Source: Cohaesibacter gelatinilyticus (GTDB lineage Bacteria > Pseudomonadota > Alphaproteobacteria > Rhizobiales > Cohaesibacteraceae). From it: DNA of 64,000 nt. Every line of letters begins with the position of its first letter. The first letter of the stretch is position 1. The DNA lies in the NCBI RefSeq assembly GCF_900215605.1, contig NZ_OBEL01000001.1, forward strand, positions 310,001 through 374,000. The letters are read 5' to 3'. Below the pieces are notes generated by a model. It was not told the origin of the DNA. It made no database searches and saw only the letters and a program-made list of their open reading frames with translations. The position numbers and the translations under genes are program-made. Below are positions 1-8,320 of the stretch, piece by piece.

Positions 1-1113
1 GAACTCATCCAGTGTCTTTTGTGCCTGTTCCTTGCGATCAGCCTTCAGTAGGGTGCTGATCAGTGCCTGCGCGGTTGGCAAGCTGTTACGATCAGCATCG
101 AAACTGGCCTGCAAGAACGAGATGGATTTTTTATAGTCCTTGGCATAAGCGGCAATCAGACCAGAATGCAGATTAAAGAAGAACTGATCGACTTCCGAGC
201 GATCAATATCGGACAGAAGTTTCAGAGCTCGTGGCAGATTTTCTTTACCTTGTCCGATCAGGGACCAGGCTTGCAGAATGGTATGAGTGATCTGTGCAAA
301 CGGACCATATTGTGCAGACGCGGACAGCAAGCGCGGACTGTTCATACCACGACGATGCCCACCCGAAAGGCTCAATAGATCAGCAGGTCGTGTGACCAGA
401 ATATGAATGCCTTCTTCGAAGCTCTTTGTAGCACTACTATAGGCTTTCGTTTTCAGAGCCTTAACGCCCAAAGCAAGGTGAACCATAGGCTCGACTTTGC
501 TATCGAGAATTGGCTCGGCAAGCTCTTCGTTGGCCATATCGGCCTTGCTTTCGATTTTGGAAAGCTCTTTTGACAAGGCATCTTTGCTCTTGTCAGATTT
601 TTCATCTTTGACAACAGCTTTTGTCTTTTCCTGGCTTCTTTCTTTTTTGGCTTTTGCCTTTTCTGCGGGAGTTAGTGTCTGTTCGTCTTTTTTAACTTCG
701 GCCTTGGTTTGCTCGTCCTTGAGTGCTTTTTCGCGCGCACGTTCCTCAGCTTGAGCCTTTGCTCTGGCCATCATTTCGGTCATGCGATCTGCCAGCTTGA
801 AGGCTGTATCATGATCACCAACTGCGAGGGTCAGGGAGAAATTGCGTTCAAGCAGAACCGGATTGTCAGGCTCCAACTCCAGGGCTTTGGAATAGAAATG
901 AGCAGCAAGGCCAAGATCTTCTTCCTGTTGAGCCAAGCGGGCAGACAGATAATTGGCTGTCAAATTTCCCGGTAACCCTTCAAGTTTTTCAATAATTTGT
1001 GCGTCGGTCTCTGGAGAGGTCTTATCATCTTCAGCGGCGAAGACAGAGGTAACAAGTAGCAGGGATGCAGCGCCGGAAAGAAGAAATCGACGAAAGATGT
1101 GAAGATGCACCAT
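1..1113 (-). CDS. TPR-repeat exported protein, C-terminus beyond window edge
   Basis: The reading frame is open from an ATG at 1113 to the left edge (371 codons, no stop), so the gene is partial. Residues 1-27 form a signal peptide (basic start, hydrophobic core, VFA-AED cleavage site). Residues about 50-85 and the last 100 residues read as tetratricopeptide helices (for example FYSKALELEPDNP). Between them, about 125-195, lies a highly charged Lys/Glu/Ala-rich linker, probably a long exposed helix. TPR proteins are scaffolds for protein complexes; a periplasmic place is inferred from the signal peptide. Partner and function cannot be told from sequence. Confidence 0.75.
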   Translation of the reverse strand, partial: MVHLHIFRRFLLSGAASLLLVTSVFAAEDDKTSPETDAQIIEKLEGLPGNLTANYLSARLAQQEEDLGLAAHFYSKALELEPDNPVLLERNFSLTLAVGDHDTAFKLADRMTEMMARAKAQAEERAREKALKDEQTKAEVKKDEQTLTPAEKAKAKKERSQEKTKAVVKDEKSDKSKDALSKELSKIESKADMANEELAEPILDSKVEPMVHLALGVKALKTKAYSSATKSFEEGIHILVTRPADLLSLSGGHRRGMNSPRLLSASAQYGPFAQITHTILQAWSLIGQGKENLPRALKLLSDIDRSEVDQFFFNLHSGLIAAYAKDYKKSISFLQASFDADRNSLPTAQALISTLLKADRKEQAQKTLDEF

Positions 1114-1555
1114 GGACGAAAGGACCCCAAATCTAGACTCAAACTATATGCAGGCCAACCGACCTATCGATACATGCCAGGTCAACCAAAGTTGGAAGGT
1201 ATGATGGATTACGCCAACAGCATGCAGCGAAGGTAAACGAAATGCCAAGGCCTAATAGTATTACCTGCTAAGAATCCAGCATGGCTTTTTTAGGGCAAAG
1301 GGGCAAGCGCCAACCTGCTGGACCCACAGGCAGACGGCTGTTTTTCTTCCTAAATCAGGTTCCAGTATTGCTTGGGTTGCAATAACAGGGGGATGGCAAG
1401 GACCATTGGAAAGTGGTAAAAAGGCTTCCCTCTCAACGAGGCAGTGGTTTTGAAAATCAGACCCACCCAAATTGGTGAGGTATAATTGCAGATCAGGAAT
1501 TGGCAGACACAAAATTGGAAAATTATTTGCCAGTGTAAATCATCAGGGTATTTCA
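1114..1555. other. Intergenic region, no gene supported
   Basis: About 440 bases between the divergent TPR gene and the oxygenase. Only short overlapping frames with no recognisable protein are present. It must carry both promoters, but I see no convincing -35/-10 pair and no structured RNA. Confidence 0.4.
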
Positions 1556-2335
1556 ATGCAGCTATCTTCCATTATCAATCTCGACAAACATCCCATTGGT
1601 GAAGCCGAATACCGTGCCAGATGCAGACAACAGATTGATGATACCGGGGTCTTGATGCTGGGTGAATTCCTTACCCCTTCGGCAATCGAAGCGGTGAGAC
1701 ATGAGGGTGTCCGAAGTGAAGATCATGCCTATTTCTGCAAACAGGAACATAATGTCTATCTTACACCGTGTGATGATTCATATCCTATGGATCATCCACG
1801 AAATCGTGAAGTTATCTCCACGAAAGGCTGTATTCCTGATGATGTGATTGATGAAAGCTCTCCTTTGCGGGAGCTATATATGTCGGATGTTTTCAAGGGT
1901 TTTCTATGTGAAATTTTTGGAGAAAATGCCCTCTATCCCTATGCCGATAATGTGTCCTCGATCAATCTTCATTACGCAAAAAAAGGACAGGAACTGGGGT
2001 GGCATTTCGATAATTCGTCTTTCGCTATCACTTTGATGATTCAGGACACCGAATCTGGTGGTGCATTTGAATATGTTGCGAATGTTCGCGATGCTGACAA
2101 AGGCGAGATGAATTTTGCACAAGTCGGGCGCGTACTGGATGGGCAAGAGCCGGTTCAGATTCTTAATGCCGCCCCGGGAACACTCAGCCTGTTCCGTGGC
2201 CGAAATTCAATTCACCGTGTTGCCCCCAATGAAGGCGATCGCACCCGAATGCTCGCGGTGTTGGCCTATAATTCTGAGCCCGGCATTGCTTTGTCAGAAA
2301 ATGCCCGCAAGACCTTCTACGGTCGCCTGGATTAG
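1556..2335 (+). CDS. 2-oxoglutarate/Fe(II)-dependent oxygenase, HalD/BesD-ArpA-like family
   Basis: A 259-residue cytosolic enzyme of the non-heme iron, 2-oxoglutarate superfamily. The iron triad is visible as H150-x-D152 (in GWHFDNSSF) and H220 (in SIHRV), followed by a conserved GDRTRML that would supply the 2-oxoglutarate-binding arginine. The whole C-terminal half resembles proteins often annotated as HalD/BesD family halogenases. True halogenases replace the Asp of HxD with Gly or Ala; here the Asp is kept, so a hydroxylase is the better reading. The ATG at 1556 is preferred over an earlier in-frame start at 1472 because of an AGGG about 8 bases upstream and because homology begins there. 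The stop lies 3 bases from the convergent ArsR stop. The substrate is unknown, possibly an amino acid. Confidence 0.75.
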   Translation: MQLSSIINLDKHPIGEAEYRARCRQQIDDTGVLMLGEFLTPSAIEAVRHEGVRSEDHAYFCKQEHNVYLTPCDDSYPMDHPRNREVISTKGCIPDDVIDESSPLRELYMSDVFKGFLCEIFGENALYPYADNVSSINLHYAKKGQELGWHFDNSSFAITLMIQDTESGGAFEYVANVRDADKGEMNFAQVGRVLDGQEPVQILNAAPGTLSLFRGRNSIHRVAPNEGDRTRMLAVLAYNSEPGIALSENARKTFYGRLD

Positions 2336-2338
2336 AAG

Positions 2339-3037
2339 CTAGCCATTGTGACCGGAAGGCATGGGAAAGAGGGTGTGAAACGCCTTTGTTCCTTTGTCAT
2401 TGAAGCGAATGATACGAGTGCCTTCCTCTCTGTGTGCCCATTTTTGAGCATGGAAATGCTCAAGCAAAGCCTGCCCGAGTGAACCGGCCAGGTGAGTGCG
2501 ACGATTGGACCAATCCAGGCATCCTTTGCAAAGCGGGCGGCGTTGCTTTTTGAGCGCCTTCAGATCAAGCCCCAACCCAAGAATGAAAGCCTCACCGTTG
2601 CCGGTTAAGTCAATCACTTCATCCGCTTCGGCGAGGAAGGTTTGATGGACCATGCTATCAAACATTTGAATGCCCATATCTCCCGCCAGATGATTATAGC
2701 AAATACGGGCATGACGCAGCTCTGCATCCTTGGGGCCAGTGCGTGTGCGTAGCATCCCGCGTTTGGCAGCCAATCCCATCATGCTTTCGAGTAACGCTCC
2801 CACATCTTCATCTGCCAATGCGAAATAGCGATGCCGCCCTTGTTTTCGCAAAGCAAGCAGGTTTGCAGCTTCCAGCTTTTTGAGATGAGAGCTTGCTGTC
2901 TGCAATGTGATGCCAGCTTCGCGAGCCAATTCGCTGGCCGTCAGTGCCTTGCCGCTTAGCAAGGCAACCAACATGTTGGCGCGAGCGGGGTCACCAATCA
3001 AGCTACCCAGTAGGGCTATATCGGGTCCTTCTTTCAT
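2339..3037 (-). CDS. ArsR-family winged-helix transcriptional regulator
   Basis: A 232-residue protein with an N-terminal ArsR-type winged helix (residues about 8-80; recognition helix around ITLQTASSHLKKLEAANLL, wing with RKQGRHRYFAL). The C-terminal 130 residues are an extra domain with several Cys and His (CYNH, CKGC), longer than in minimal metal-sensing ArsR proteins, so the signal could be a small molecule, metal or redox change. It is divergent from the NIPSNAP and ABM genes across an 18-bp-arm palindrome that overlaps its own ATG. Autorepression with joint control of the two small genes is the natural inference. Confidence 0.85.
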   Translation of the reverse strand: MKEGPDIALLGSLIGDPARANMLVALLSGKALTASELAREAGITLQTASSHLKKLEAANLLALRKQGRHRYFALADEDVGALLESMMGLAAKRGMLRTRTGPKDAELRHARICYNHLAGDMGIQMFDSMVHQTFLAEADEVIDLTGNGEAFILGLGLDLKALKKQRRPLCKGCLDWSNRRTHLAGSLGQALLEHFHAQKWAHREEGTRIIRFNDKGTKAFHTLFPMPSGHNG

Positions 3038-3067
3038 GCTTCGATCTTAATCGAAGCATGAAAGAAG
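3028..3067. promoter_or_regulatory. Perfect 18-bp inverted repeat, likely ArsR operator
   Basis: Arms at 3028-3045 and 3050-3067 are exact reverse complements separated by CTTA. The element covers the ArsR start codon and its upstream region and faces the NIPSNAP gene. ArsR repressors bind imperfect 12-2-12 type palindromes, so this is a strong operator candidate; it would also fold as a hairpin in the NIPSNAP leader. Confidence 0.7.
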
Positions 3068-3122
3068 CGCAATATGGCAAAAGAAATGAAGACATCAACA
3101 TGTTCATTGAAAGGACTAACTC

Positions 3123-3473
3123 ATGCTGACCTGCTTCATTCGCTACCATATTGATCCAACCAAAAAGCATCTGTTTGAGCAATACGCCCAGAACTGGGGG
3201 CAAGCCATTCCGAGGAATGGTGCAGATCTGGTTGGTTATTATGCACCTCATGAAGGCTCGGCCACTTTAGCCTATGGTGTCTATCATATCGAAAGCCTGG
3301 CAGCCTATGAAGCCTATAGGAAACGTCTGGCAAATGACCCGTTGGGAATCGAGAATTATAAATTTGCTCAACGCGAGAAGTTTCTGTTGAGAGAAGACAG
3401 AACTTTTCTGAAACTGGCATCAGCACCACACAGCTCGCTTATTTTGCCTGCTCATTCCAAAGAGGAAGGATAG
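3123..3473 (+). CDS. NIPSNAP family protein
   Basis: A 116-residue protein with the NIPSNAP ferredoxin-like fold: an opening beta strand (TCFIRYHIDP), a helix with the GYYAPHEGSATLAYGVYHIESLAAYEAYRKRL core, and the usual closing TFLKLA strand. Members are small dimeric alpha-beta barrel proteins with poorly known roles. Only 3 bases separate it from the next gene, an ABM protein of similar fold, so the two form an operon opposite the ArsR repressor. An ATG at 3123 follows the purine-rich GAAAGGACTAACTC, which supplies the ribosome site. Confidence 0.85.
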   Translation: MLTCFIRYHIDPTKKHLFEQYAQNWGQAIPRNGADLVGYYAPHEGSATLAYGVYHIESLAAYEAYRKRLANDPLGIENYKFAQREKFLLREDRTFLKLASAPHSSLILPAHSKEEG

Positions 3474-3476
3474 TCC

Positions 3477-3824
3477 ATGATTGCCGTGATCTTTGAAGTA
3501 GAACCTCATGAGGAGCACAAGATGCTCTATATGGATATCGCTGCCAACTTGCGAGAAGAACTTGAGAAGATTGAGGGCTTCCTATCAGTTGAGCGTTTTC
3601 AAAGCCTGACCAATCCGGAAAAAATCCTGTCCTTGTCATTCTTTGAAAATGAAGAGGCTGTTGCCAGATGGCGTAATCTCGATATGCACAGATCAGCACA
3701 AGTGGCTGGAAGGAGTAAAGCGTTTGCCGGTTATCGTCTGCGTGTAGCTTCGGTCATTCGGGACTATGGCAAGAACCAGCGAGAACAGGCACCCGCAGAC
3801 AGCAAGAATTTCCACGAGGTCTAG
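3477..3824 (+). CDS. Antibiotic biosynthesis monooxygenase (ABM) domain protein
   Basis: A 115-residue single-domain ABM protein: the first strand IAVIFEVEPHEE, a helix ending at ELEKIEGFLSVERF, the strand ILSLSFFENEEAVARWRN and the HRSAQVAGRSKAF helix are typical of the family that also holds heme-degrading and quinol monooxygenases. No cofactor-binding residue can be assigned. It is the second gene of the operon with the NIPSNAP gene and is followed by a strong terminator. A role in stress or xenobiotic turnover under the ArsR repressor is inference only. Confidence 0.8.
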   Translation: MIAVIFEVEPHEEHKMLYMDIAANLREELEKIEGFLSVERFQSLTNPEKILSLSFFENEEAVARWRNLDMHRSAQVAGRSKAFAGYRLRVASVIRDYGKNQREQAPADSKNFHEV

Positions 3825-3838
3825 CCTGTCAGAAAAGA

Positions 3839-3868
3839 AAAGCCGCCCAGCGAGATCCGGGCGGCTTT
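3839..3868. terminator. Bidirectional intrinsic terminator
   Basis: Stem AAAGCCGCCC / GGGCGGCTTT with a 10-base loop. It sits between the convergent ABM gene and polyprenyl synthase gene, with A and T tracts on both sides. Confidence 0.85.
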
Positions 3869-3893
3869 GTAATTTACATAAGGAATTCGGCGC

Positions 3894-4907
3894 CTAGTGG
3901 GCTCGGCTGATACAGAACTCGACTGCGTCAATCAGAGCGGACTTGTGTGCACTATCCGGGAGGACATCCAGTGCTGCAATGGCATCTGCGCCAGCCTGAC
4001 GCGCTTGTTGCAGGGTCTCCTCCAGTGCTTTGGTTTCGTCCAGAAGTTTCATGGCATGGGCAAGATCGCTCTCATCGAATTTGCGATCTTCCATCACACG
4101 CTTCCAGAAAGCTTTGTCTTCTTCAGAACCGCGCTCGTTGGCCAGAATGACAGGAAGGGTGATTTTCCCTTCTCGGAAATCATCACCCACATTCTTGCCA
4201 AGATCAGCGGCGGAGCCACCATAATCAAGCGCATCATCAATGAGCTGGAAAGCATTGCCCAGCTCCAGACCATAGGTGCGCAGAGCGACAATCTCCTGGT
4301 TCGGTCGGTTAGCCAGAATGGGACCAACTTCGGAAGCAGCAGCAAAGAGTGCTGCAGTCTTGGATCGGATGACTTCCATATATTCTGCACGGGTGGTTTT
4401 CATGTTCTGTGCGACTGATAGCTGCAGAACTTCCCCTTCGGCAATCACACAAGCAGCAGTCGATAAAACATCCAGAGCTTGCAGCGAGCCAACATCCACC
4501 ATTACGCGGAAGGCCTGGCCCAACAAAAAGTCTCCAACCAGAACACTGGCCTGATTGCCCCAGAGCATGCGGGCTGCCAGTTTTCCACGGCGCATATCGC
4601 TTTCATCAACCACATCATCATGAAGCAGCGTAGCGGTATGCATGAACTCGACTGCCATGGCCAGTTTGACATGTCCATCCAACCCCTGGCCTTCAGAATC
4701 ATAACCACACATTTGAGCCGCAGCCAAAGTCAGCATCGGGCGCAGGCGTTTGCCGCCGGAATCGATCAGGTGATTGGCCACTTCCGGAATCATCTGAACG
4801 TCGGATCCGGCTTTTTCCAGGATCAACTCATTCACTCGCCCCATGTCAGGGCGTACCAGATCAATCAGCGGCTGAATGCTGGCTTGTGATTTTTTCTTTT
4901 GGTCCAT
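3894..4907 (-). CDS. ispB: Polyprenyl diphosphate synthase (octa/decaprenyl type)
   Basis: A 337-residue trans-prenyltransferase that extends farnesyl or geranylgeranyl diphosphate with isopentenyl diphosphate to make the ubiquinone side chain. The two aspartate-rich motifs are intact: DDVVD at residues 97-101 and DDALD at 224-228, with GGKRLRP at 51-57 for diphosphate binding. Length fits long-chain synthases. In alphaproteobacteria the product is usually decaprenyl (Q-10), so ispB is used in the broad sense. An upstream in-frame start would add 70 residues of no family resemblance, so the ATG at 4907 is chosen. It is divergent from the lipoprotein-DUF2007-methyltransferase group, a neighbourhood usual in Hyphomicrobiales. 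Confidence 0.9.
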   Translation of the reverse strand: MDQKKKSQASIQPLIDLVRPDMGRVNELILEKAGSDVQMIPEVANHLIDSGGKRLRPMLTLAAAQMCGYDSEGQGLDGHVKLAMAVEFMHTATLLHDDVVDESDMRRGKLAARMLWGNQASVLVGDFLLGQAFRVMVDVGSLQALDVLSTAACVIAEGEVLQLSVAQNMKTTRAEYMEVIRSKTAALFAAASEVGPILANRPNQEIVALRTYGLELGNAFQLIDDALDYGGSAADLGKNVGDDFREGKITLPVILANERGSEEDKAFWKRVMEDRKFDESDLAHAMKLLDETKALEETLQQARQAGADAIAALDVLPDSAHKSALIDAVEFCISRAH

Positions 4908-5223
4908 CGAGATCGCAACGCTCACAGGTTGGCTCCAGCTATTGGTTCCATCAACTCGGCGGGAGAATAGGGGGGCAAACAGGCAACAGCAAGAGCTCGT
5001 CCCCGCTTTTGTGATTAAATCAAGGTAAATTATGCGTTTATTGAACCATATTGATGAGGTCCAAGGCGCAATATGTCGCAGGGGAGCAAGCAACGGACCA
5101 TAACTGGTGGCTTGCAATCACCCCTCAGGGTGTTAGAAGGCGAGATATCCTTTGCTCAACATGTTGTTTATATCCATGCAGGCTAGCTTCTTCTCTGTTC
5201 CATTTAAATGTGTTTCCTGGCGC
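4908..5223. other. Divergent intergenic region, nothing recognised
   Basis: About 315 bases between the polyprenyl synthase start and the lipoprotein start. It must hold both promoters; no clear palindrome, RNA structure or credible gene is seen. Confidence 0.4.
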
Positions 5224-5733
5224 ATGCAGCGTCGTGTATCTGCAATTTGCGTGATCGGGTTACTGGTTGCATCCTGCTCGGAAATAGCTCCGGTTCCTTT
5301 TACGTCGATAGAAGGGAATTGGGCACCTCGTGGGGCAACTTGTGATGAAACAGCGCTGTATTTCCAGTTTCATGAAGGCTTGGCACTGCGTTTGGCGCGT
5401 TATGAACCCGCCAGCGATCTTCTTTTTCATTATCGTGATGTGCTGTATAAGGCACCCGCGAAGGGCCAATCCAATGGCTTGCTTTCCATGATGGTGAATA
5501 TGCGAAAAGCGGCAAGCGACGGTAAAGATTGGGAAAAATGGTCTTTTACCTATCACATGAATGGTCGCTTGAGCCTTGCATCAATTGATGGAAATGAGAT
5601 TGACAAGGCAGCCCAAGCAGAGCTCAGCAGGCGCTTCAGCCTTGAAAAATGCACCATCGATCAACTTCACGAGATCGAAGGCCAGAATAAAGCCGCAAAT
5701 GAACCAGGTGTGACTGTTCCTGCCAGTGAATGA
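5224..5733 (+). CDS. Putative lipoprotein of unknown function
   Basis: Starting at the ATG at 5224 gives 169 residues with a short basic start (MQRRVS), a hydrophobic segment and a lipobox LLVASC, predicting lipid attachment at Cys18 and an envelope place. The mature part contains two further Cys (ATCDET and EKCTID), possibly a disulphide, and a mixed alpha/beta pattern with no family I recognise. A longer in-frame start at 5152 would bury the signal peptide and is rejected. It lies upstream of the DUF2007 gene with a 90-base gap, so co-transcription is possible. Confidence 0.6.
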   Translation: MQRRVSAICVIGLLVASCSEIAPVPFTSIEGNWAPRGATCDETALYFQFHEGLALRLARYEPASDLLFHYRDVLYKAPAKGQSNGLLSMMVNMRKAASDGKDWEKWSFTYHMNGRLSLASIDGNEIDKAAQAELSRRFSLEKCTIDQLHEIEGQNKAANEPGVTVPASE

Positions 5734-5825
5734 TGTCCTGATTGTGAGATTGTCAGCTCTTGCTAAATCTGGGTAAAGCAGCCTAAATATCACAACAGAT
5801 ACGTTTGGCACCAAAGGGGCGTCTT

Positions 5826-6062
5826 TTGATAGAGCTGATCAAGACCAATAACGCAGTGACATTGTCATATGTCGAGGCCTTGCTGCGGGATTCTAACATT
5901 CCTTTTCAGGCCTTGGATCTGAATATGAGCACTTTGGAAGGGTCCTTGGGAATACTGCCACGCCGGATTTTGGTGGATGAGGAATATGAGGATCAAGCGC
6001 GCCGTTTAATGGAAGATGCTGGCTTGGCTCATGAAACCAGCGCACCTAAAAAATCCAAATAG
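5826..6062 (+). CDS. DUF2007 domain protein (putative signal-transducing protein)
   Basis: A 78-residue protein matching DUF2007: IELIKTNNAVTLSYVEALLRD at the start, a central MSTLEGSLGILPRRILV strand and a C-terminal YEDQARRLMEDAGL helix. The fold resembles the ACT/PII type, and the family often lies next to methyltransferases. The TTG at 5826 is chosen because AAGGGG (5814-5819) is 6 bases upstream and the family normally begins at this point; a TTG at 5805 would add 7 residues. The methyltransferase gene starts 24 bases downstream, so they form one operon. Confidence 0.8.
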   Translation: MIELIKTNNAVTLSYVEALLRDSNIPFQALDLNMSTLEGSLGILPRRILVDEEYEDQARRLMEDAGLAHETSAPKKSK

Positions 6063-6086
6063 ATTTGTCTCTAAGTCGAAAATTCC

Positions 6087-6929
6087 ATGATTGAATCTAG
6101 CTTGCCATCCTTGATCGAGAAGAGCGCCTGTCTCGTTAATGCGAGTGAAGTACCAAGCGATCTGGATCTGTCCGAGGATCAGTTTCTTGGCGGCAAATTC
6201 AGCTTGTTTCAACCTCGCAAGGGTCATCATCGTTCTGGCACTGACGCGGTGCTTTTGGCGGCATGTGTTCCAGCTCGGCAAGGACAGGTCGTAACGGATC
6301 TCGGTTCTGGCGTAGGTGCCGCCGGACTGTGTGTGGCGGCTAGAATTGGCAAGATTGATCTGTTGGCTGTCGAGCTGGATGAGACCGTGGCAGCGCTGGC
6401 TGACTTGAATATGCGTCGGTCAGATTGTCGTTCATTTCTGAACCGGGCCTCTGTTCTCAATTGTGATATAGCTTTGCGTGGTGTTGCGAGGATGGAAGCG
6501 GGGCTATCTGAGAATATCGCAGATCATGTGATTGCCAATCCACCTTATTACCGGCCGGAAAAGTTTCAGACCTCGCCTAATGAGGCTCGTGCAATGGCCC
6601 ATATGCTCACAGATGAAGGAATGGAGCCCTGGTTTCGTACCGCTGTCTCCATTCTCAAGAAAGGCGGAACTTTCACTGTGGTGCAAAGAGCAGACGAATT
6701 ACCGGAGCTCTTGCATCTGATGGAAGGGCGTTTCGGTGGCATCACGGTTCAGCCTTTTGCCGCAAGAGTGGGAGAAGCTGCGCACCGCGTGGTCATTCAG
6801 GGCAAAAAGCAGTCCCGTGCGCCATTCCGGTTGCTACCACCCATTGCCTTGCATGATGAAGGCAGTGACAAGCCAGGCGAGAAGGTCGAAGCCATCCATC
6901 GCCACGGCGCTGCGATTGATTTGAGCTAA
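6087..6929 (+). CDS. tRNA1(Val) (adenine-37-N6)-type methyltransferase
   Basis: A 280-residue SAM-dependent methyltransferase. The glycine motif DLGSGVGAAGLCVAAR (about 70-85) binds SAM, AVELDE follows as the acidic strand end, and NPPYYRP (about 152) is the (N/D)PPY signature of amino-group methylation of adenine. The architecture matches TrmN6/YfiC-like enzymes that methylate A37 of tRNA-Val. The target is inferred from family. It follows DUF2007 closely and converges with the M20 amidohydrolase. Confidence 0.85.
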   Translation: MIESSLPSLIEKSACLVNASEVPSDLDLSEDQFLGGKFSLFQPRKGHHRSGTDAVLLAACVPARQGQVVTDLGSGVGAAGLCVAARIGKIDLLAVELDETVAALADLNMRRSDCRSFLNRASVLNCDIALRGVARMEAGLSENIADHVIANPPYYRPEKFQTSPNEARAMAHMLTDEGMEPWFRTAVSILKKGGTFTVVQRADELPELLHLMEGRFGGITVQPFAARVGEAAHRVVIQGKKQSRAPFRLLPPIALHDEGSDKPGEKVEAIHRHGAAIDLS

Positions 6930-6938
6930 AGCCCGGCT

Positions 6939-8129
6939 CTAACCAAGCTTTTGGCGAATGATGGTCTCAAAGATAGAGACGCCCGTCGCAATCAATTGAT
7001 CCGGAAAATCAAAATCTGGATTGTGCAATTGTGGTTGCGCCTCACCAGATCCAAGCAGAAAGAGAGTAGAGGGGCAGTGATGCCCCATCAGACCAAAGTC
7101 TTCTGAAAAGCGCATTGGCTCAGGTTGCTCGTGATGGATTGTACCAGTCTCGATCAAGGCCTCTTTCACCATGTCACTGGTCTCCACAGCATTATTGCAA
7201 GCATGGAAGACATCATCATAGTCGATGTTTAGCTGTAGACCGTATTTCTCGGCTTGGGTTTTTACCAGACTTTCTGCTTTCTCAATCAGATCGCCCATGG
7301 CAGCGTCAGTCACAGTACGAAGGGTTGCCCAGACTTCACCGACGGCAGGCGAGACGCCAAAAGCAGGCTCGCCCAAATGGCAATGCGTGATGGTCACAAG
7401 CTTGAACGCATCATCCAGTGCCTGTTCAGGGTTCAAGCCATTGGCAAGGGCTTTCAAACCGGAAATGCTGGCACAAATGGCATCATCAGGAGAGACGCCA
7501 TCCTGTGGCATCGAGGCGTGGGAGGTCTTGCCTTCAAAGCGAATACGCATGCCGCGGGAGGCGCAACACATATTGCCGGACTTCAGCAATACTTCGCCAT
7601 GGCGTGTGCCAGGGATATTGTGAAGGGCAAAGGCAAAATCTGGAATAAAAGGGGCAAAGCGCTCATCTTCCAGAACAGCTTTCGCACCTTTGCCGGTTTC
7701 TTCAGCAGGTTGATAAAGAAGAACAACCCGACCCTTTTGGGGACGTTGGGTTGCCAATCGCATGGCAAGGCCGGTGAGGATTGCCATATGGCCGTCATGG
7801 CCACAAAGATGGGCTTTCGTTTCAATTTCCGAGCGGTAATCAATGTCACTGATCTCATCAATAGGCAGAGCATCCAGCTCACAGCGAAATAGAAGACTTG
7901 GTCCTTCCACACCACTATCAAAACTGACTGCTATGCCGGTTCCGCCCAGCTTGGTTCCATCTGGCTCAGTCCAGGGTCCCAGATCCGTGACAATCTCATC
8001 TGCACCAAGAGGAGCCAGCATCTCCTGTACATGTTTCGCAGTCTCTACTTCCTCGCCAGATAGTTCCGGGCGGCGGTGAAGGGCGTGACGAAAAGCAACA
8101 AGGCTTGAGATTTGCTCATTGGAAAGCAT
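6939..8129 (-). CDS. M20-family amidohydrolase (amidase/aminoacylase-like)
   Basis: A 396-residue metal-dependent hydrolase of the M20D group (IAA-amino acid hydrolase, hippurate hydrolase, N-acetyl-diaminopimelate deacetylase relatives). Visible motifs are RHALHRRPELSGEE at the start, the metal site CGHDGHMAIL, the glutamate pair PAEETGKGA, and the late RFSEDFGLMGHHCPSTLFLLG. These bind two metal ions that cleave an amide bond. The ATG at 8129 has GGAG about 8 bases upstream; a longer in-frame start at 8216 adds 29 unrelated residues. Substrate cannot be told from sequence. Confidence 0.85.
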   Translation of the reverse strand: MLSNEQISSLVAFRHALHRRPELSGEEVETAKHVQEMLAPLGADEIVTDLGPWTEPDGTKLGGTGIAVSFDSGVEGPSLLFRCELDALPIDEISDIDYRSEIETKAHLCGHDGHMAILTGLAMRLATQRPQKGRVVLLYQPAEETGKGAKAVLEDERFAPFIPDFAFALHNIPGTRHGEVLLKSGNMCCASRGMRIRFEGKTSHASMPQDGVSPDDAICASISGLKALANGLNPEQALDDAFKLVTITHCHLGEPAFGVSPAVGEVWATLRTVTDAAMGDLIEKAESLVKTQAEKYGLQLNIDYDDVFHACNNAVETSDMVKEALIETGTIHHEQPEPMRFSEDFGLMGHHCPSTLFLLGSGEAQPQLHNPDFDFPDQLIATGVSIFETIIRQKLG

Positions 8130-8320
8130 ACAGAGATCTCCGGGACGGTCCGATTGGATTGGAGAGAAAAGGTAAGGCCCTTTTTGTGCGATGCTCTGCC
8201 ACCCATTGCAAGCCAAAAGACATTGACCTCTGGAAATTCTGTGTCTCCTATCCTAGATAAGGAATGACAAAGGACTTGCATTGCAGGTTTCCTCAACCAG
8301 AATTGCCATAGGACAAGATC

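Noticed and set aside
1556-2335. Calling the oxygenase a halogenase
   Set aside because: The iron ligand Asp152 of HxD is retained; halogenases of this family have Gly or Ala there.
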